This document shows positions 62,500 through 64,000 of a stretch of 64,000 nucleotides of DNA, piece after piece. Numbering within the stretch: the stretch's first letter is position 1; each line of letters opens with the position of its first letter. This stretch comes from Endomychus coccineus (lineage: Eukaryota > Arthropoda > Insecta > Coleoptera > Endomychidae): contig OY294072.1 in NCBI GenBank assembly GCA_958510875.1, positions 806,001-870,000 on the forward strand, read 5' to 3'. The notes under the pieces are model-generated. The model was given only the letters and a program-made list of their open reading frames with translations, had not been told where the DNA came from and searched no databases. The translations under genes were made by a program, and so were the position numbers.

Positions 62500-63358
62500 T
62501 TCAACCAAGAAGGGGTGGAGGTTCTCCCTCGATTATTTGAAGTGTAGCTATTTGCTAGATACCACAGAAAATAGGGGGTATAGTTACAAATTTGCAAATA
62601 ACATTGTTTGATTTCAAGGTGGGTTCAAGACATATGAAAATCCAATAACCCATAAAAGAGTTCACATTGTGTATAAACTATAACACTGTGAATAATCACC
62701 CTTATCCACTAAGAATACTATTAAAATACTGAGGACCTTTCGACTAGCAGCATGCACCATCAGAGTTGGAAGCTCCTCTGTACTTTTAACAGTTCTTTTA
62801 CGGGATAAGGTTGATTATTTCTTATTTATATTTGAATGTTATATCGAATTACGTTATGAGAAGTAAAAACCTTCCTACATACTGGTTCTATTTAGGTTCT
62901 TTCTTTACTGGGAAACTTTTCCAAATAATAAGTCACAACCAAAAGGGGGTGGGCTCATCTTCTTCGATTACTTAAATAGTAATGTATGTTACTAATATGA
63001 GATAAGAAAATCATTGATTCAAGTATTATATAGGTAGGTACTTTTGAAGAAATAAGAGTTACCCTTCATTCAAATGATTAATTAAATTTCTATTTTCTTT
63101 GTATGAAGTTGAATGATTCAAAGACACCTTTCACTTTTGAAAAAGTTGATAGAGTTGCAAACGTTTCCAAATAATATATCACAACCAGGAGAGGCAGAGG
63201 TATTCTCCATCGATTACTTAAATAGTAGGCTATATGTAACTTCAGAAAAGAGACGAGTATAAGAATAAGAATACCTAAGAATATGTTTATTGAAACTAAA
63301 ACTGGTATCACGTGAATACAGGAAAATAGACACTTAAACGCCAAGAGGTTTGTATTGT

Positions 63359-64000
63359 GCCGTATAATTTATTACAACAGTACAGTAGATAATTGAATAT
63401 TATATATTACGATTTATTAGTCAGATAATAAATATAATTGATATTTCGAGTGAGCAATATAACAATAATTAAGAAACGCTGAGACAACTCACAAATATGT
63501 GGGCGTTATCAATGAGATAAATATAGACTTCATATTTGAATCTTTTAACATCATTATTAATTGATCTCAATGCTAACGGAAGTTTGTTAAAGACTTTTGA
63601 TCCGTTGAAGGAAATACTATTTTGACATTTTCTTTTGGCGAATTTATTAATTTTGATTTCTTCATTGTAAGCTGCTCTTGTGTGATAGGCTTGATCTATG
63701 CACTTAGTTTCCACTTTTAGATGCATGTAGATTAGATATATGTAAAGTGTTCTAACTTTTAGCACATTCATTTGTTTGTATAAAATATCCGTAGAAAATC
63801 TTTTTGATTTGTTTAATATTATTTTTAAGACGTAATTTTGTACAACATTAAGAGGTTCCATTGCATTTTTATATAGACCCCCCACGCTTCGATGCCATAT
63901 TTCAATAAAGATTCCACCAGAGCTTTGTATATATTTTTAAGCATAAATTAGTTTTCTTACTTTGCTTGCTAAATGTTCTACTTGAATATTCCACCTAAGA
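63359..64000 (-). pseudogene. LINE B fragment, unit 9 (cut by window edge)
   Basis: Open over 63,469-63,885 with the six-base deletion of unit 6. Upstream codons run off the window. Confidence 0.8.

Larger units (their letters stand above)
59510..64000. repeat. Tandem composite unit 9 (cut by window edge)
   Basis: The first 4491 bp of another full-type unit, ending inside LINE B. The array therefore continues beyond the right edge of the window. Confidence 0.95.

Noticed and set aside
1..64000. tRNA or rRNA genes
   Set aside because: I saw no cloverleaf with A/B boxes and no rRNA-like segments. A covariance search was not possible here.

Overview
The window looks like eukaryotic, most likely arthropod/insect, repeat-rich chromatin. 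It is AT-rich, carries intron-containing reading frames, and holds remnants of LINE retrotransposons, a Penelope-like element and an autonomous Helitron. There are no bacterial gene arrangements. The exact taxon cannot be read from the sequence; the many GGTAGGTA/TACCTA words are only a weak hint of Hemiptera.

Most of the window is one head-to-tail array of a composite unit of about 6.4 kb. Using the anchor word CTCCTCGAGG, I place unit starts at 1, 6406, 12811, 16784, 35389, 38685, 45088, 53116 and 59510. Units 1, 2, 6, 8 and 9 are full-type and nearly identical (6405, 6405, 6403 and 6394 bp, and a partial copy). Unit 5 has a deletion of about 3.2 kb. Units 3, 4 and 7 are mosaics with an older, diverged unit type. 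A full-type unit reads, left to right: a minus-strand ORF of 108-131 codons of doubtful coding status; a stretch with splice donors and acceptors kept at the same places in diverged copies but no kept reading frame; a plus-strand LINE 3' fragment (end of the reverse transcriptase); a region with copies of a 60-bp motif; a minus-strand fragment of a second LINE; a minus-strand type-I hammerhead ribozyme; a plus-strand GIY-YIG endonuclease remnant of a Penelope-like element; and a CpG-richer segment of about 0.8 kb that joins the next unit.

Unit 4 is interrupted by about 14 kb of different DNA (about 19,640-33,650). This holds a small three-exon gene on the minus strand (20,143-21,049) encoding a predicted 96-residue basic and Pro-Ala-Pro-rich protein, a foldback repeat inside one of its introns, a palindrome with arms of about 610-630 bp (22,122-23,430), and a complete intron-rich Helitron Rep/helicase gene (24,369-32,471; eight coding exons, one apparent frameshift). 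A degenerate LINE lies in the third intron of the Helitron gene. Unit 7 contains a satellite array of about 148-bp monomers (49,575-51,736, 15 copies).

The genes are mostly mobile-element parts and do not form a pathway. The most interesting possibility is structural. The full-type tandem units each carry a hammerhead ribozyme on the same strand, so a read-through minus-strand transcript could cut itself into unit-length RNAs. The splice-site conservation on the plus strand suggests that the unit also descends from a spliced, perhaps non-coding, transcription unit.
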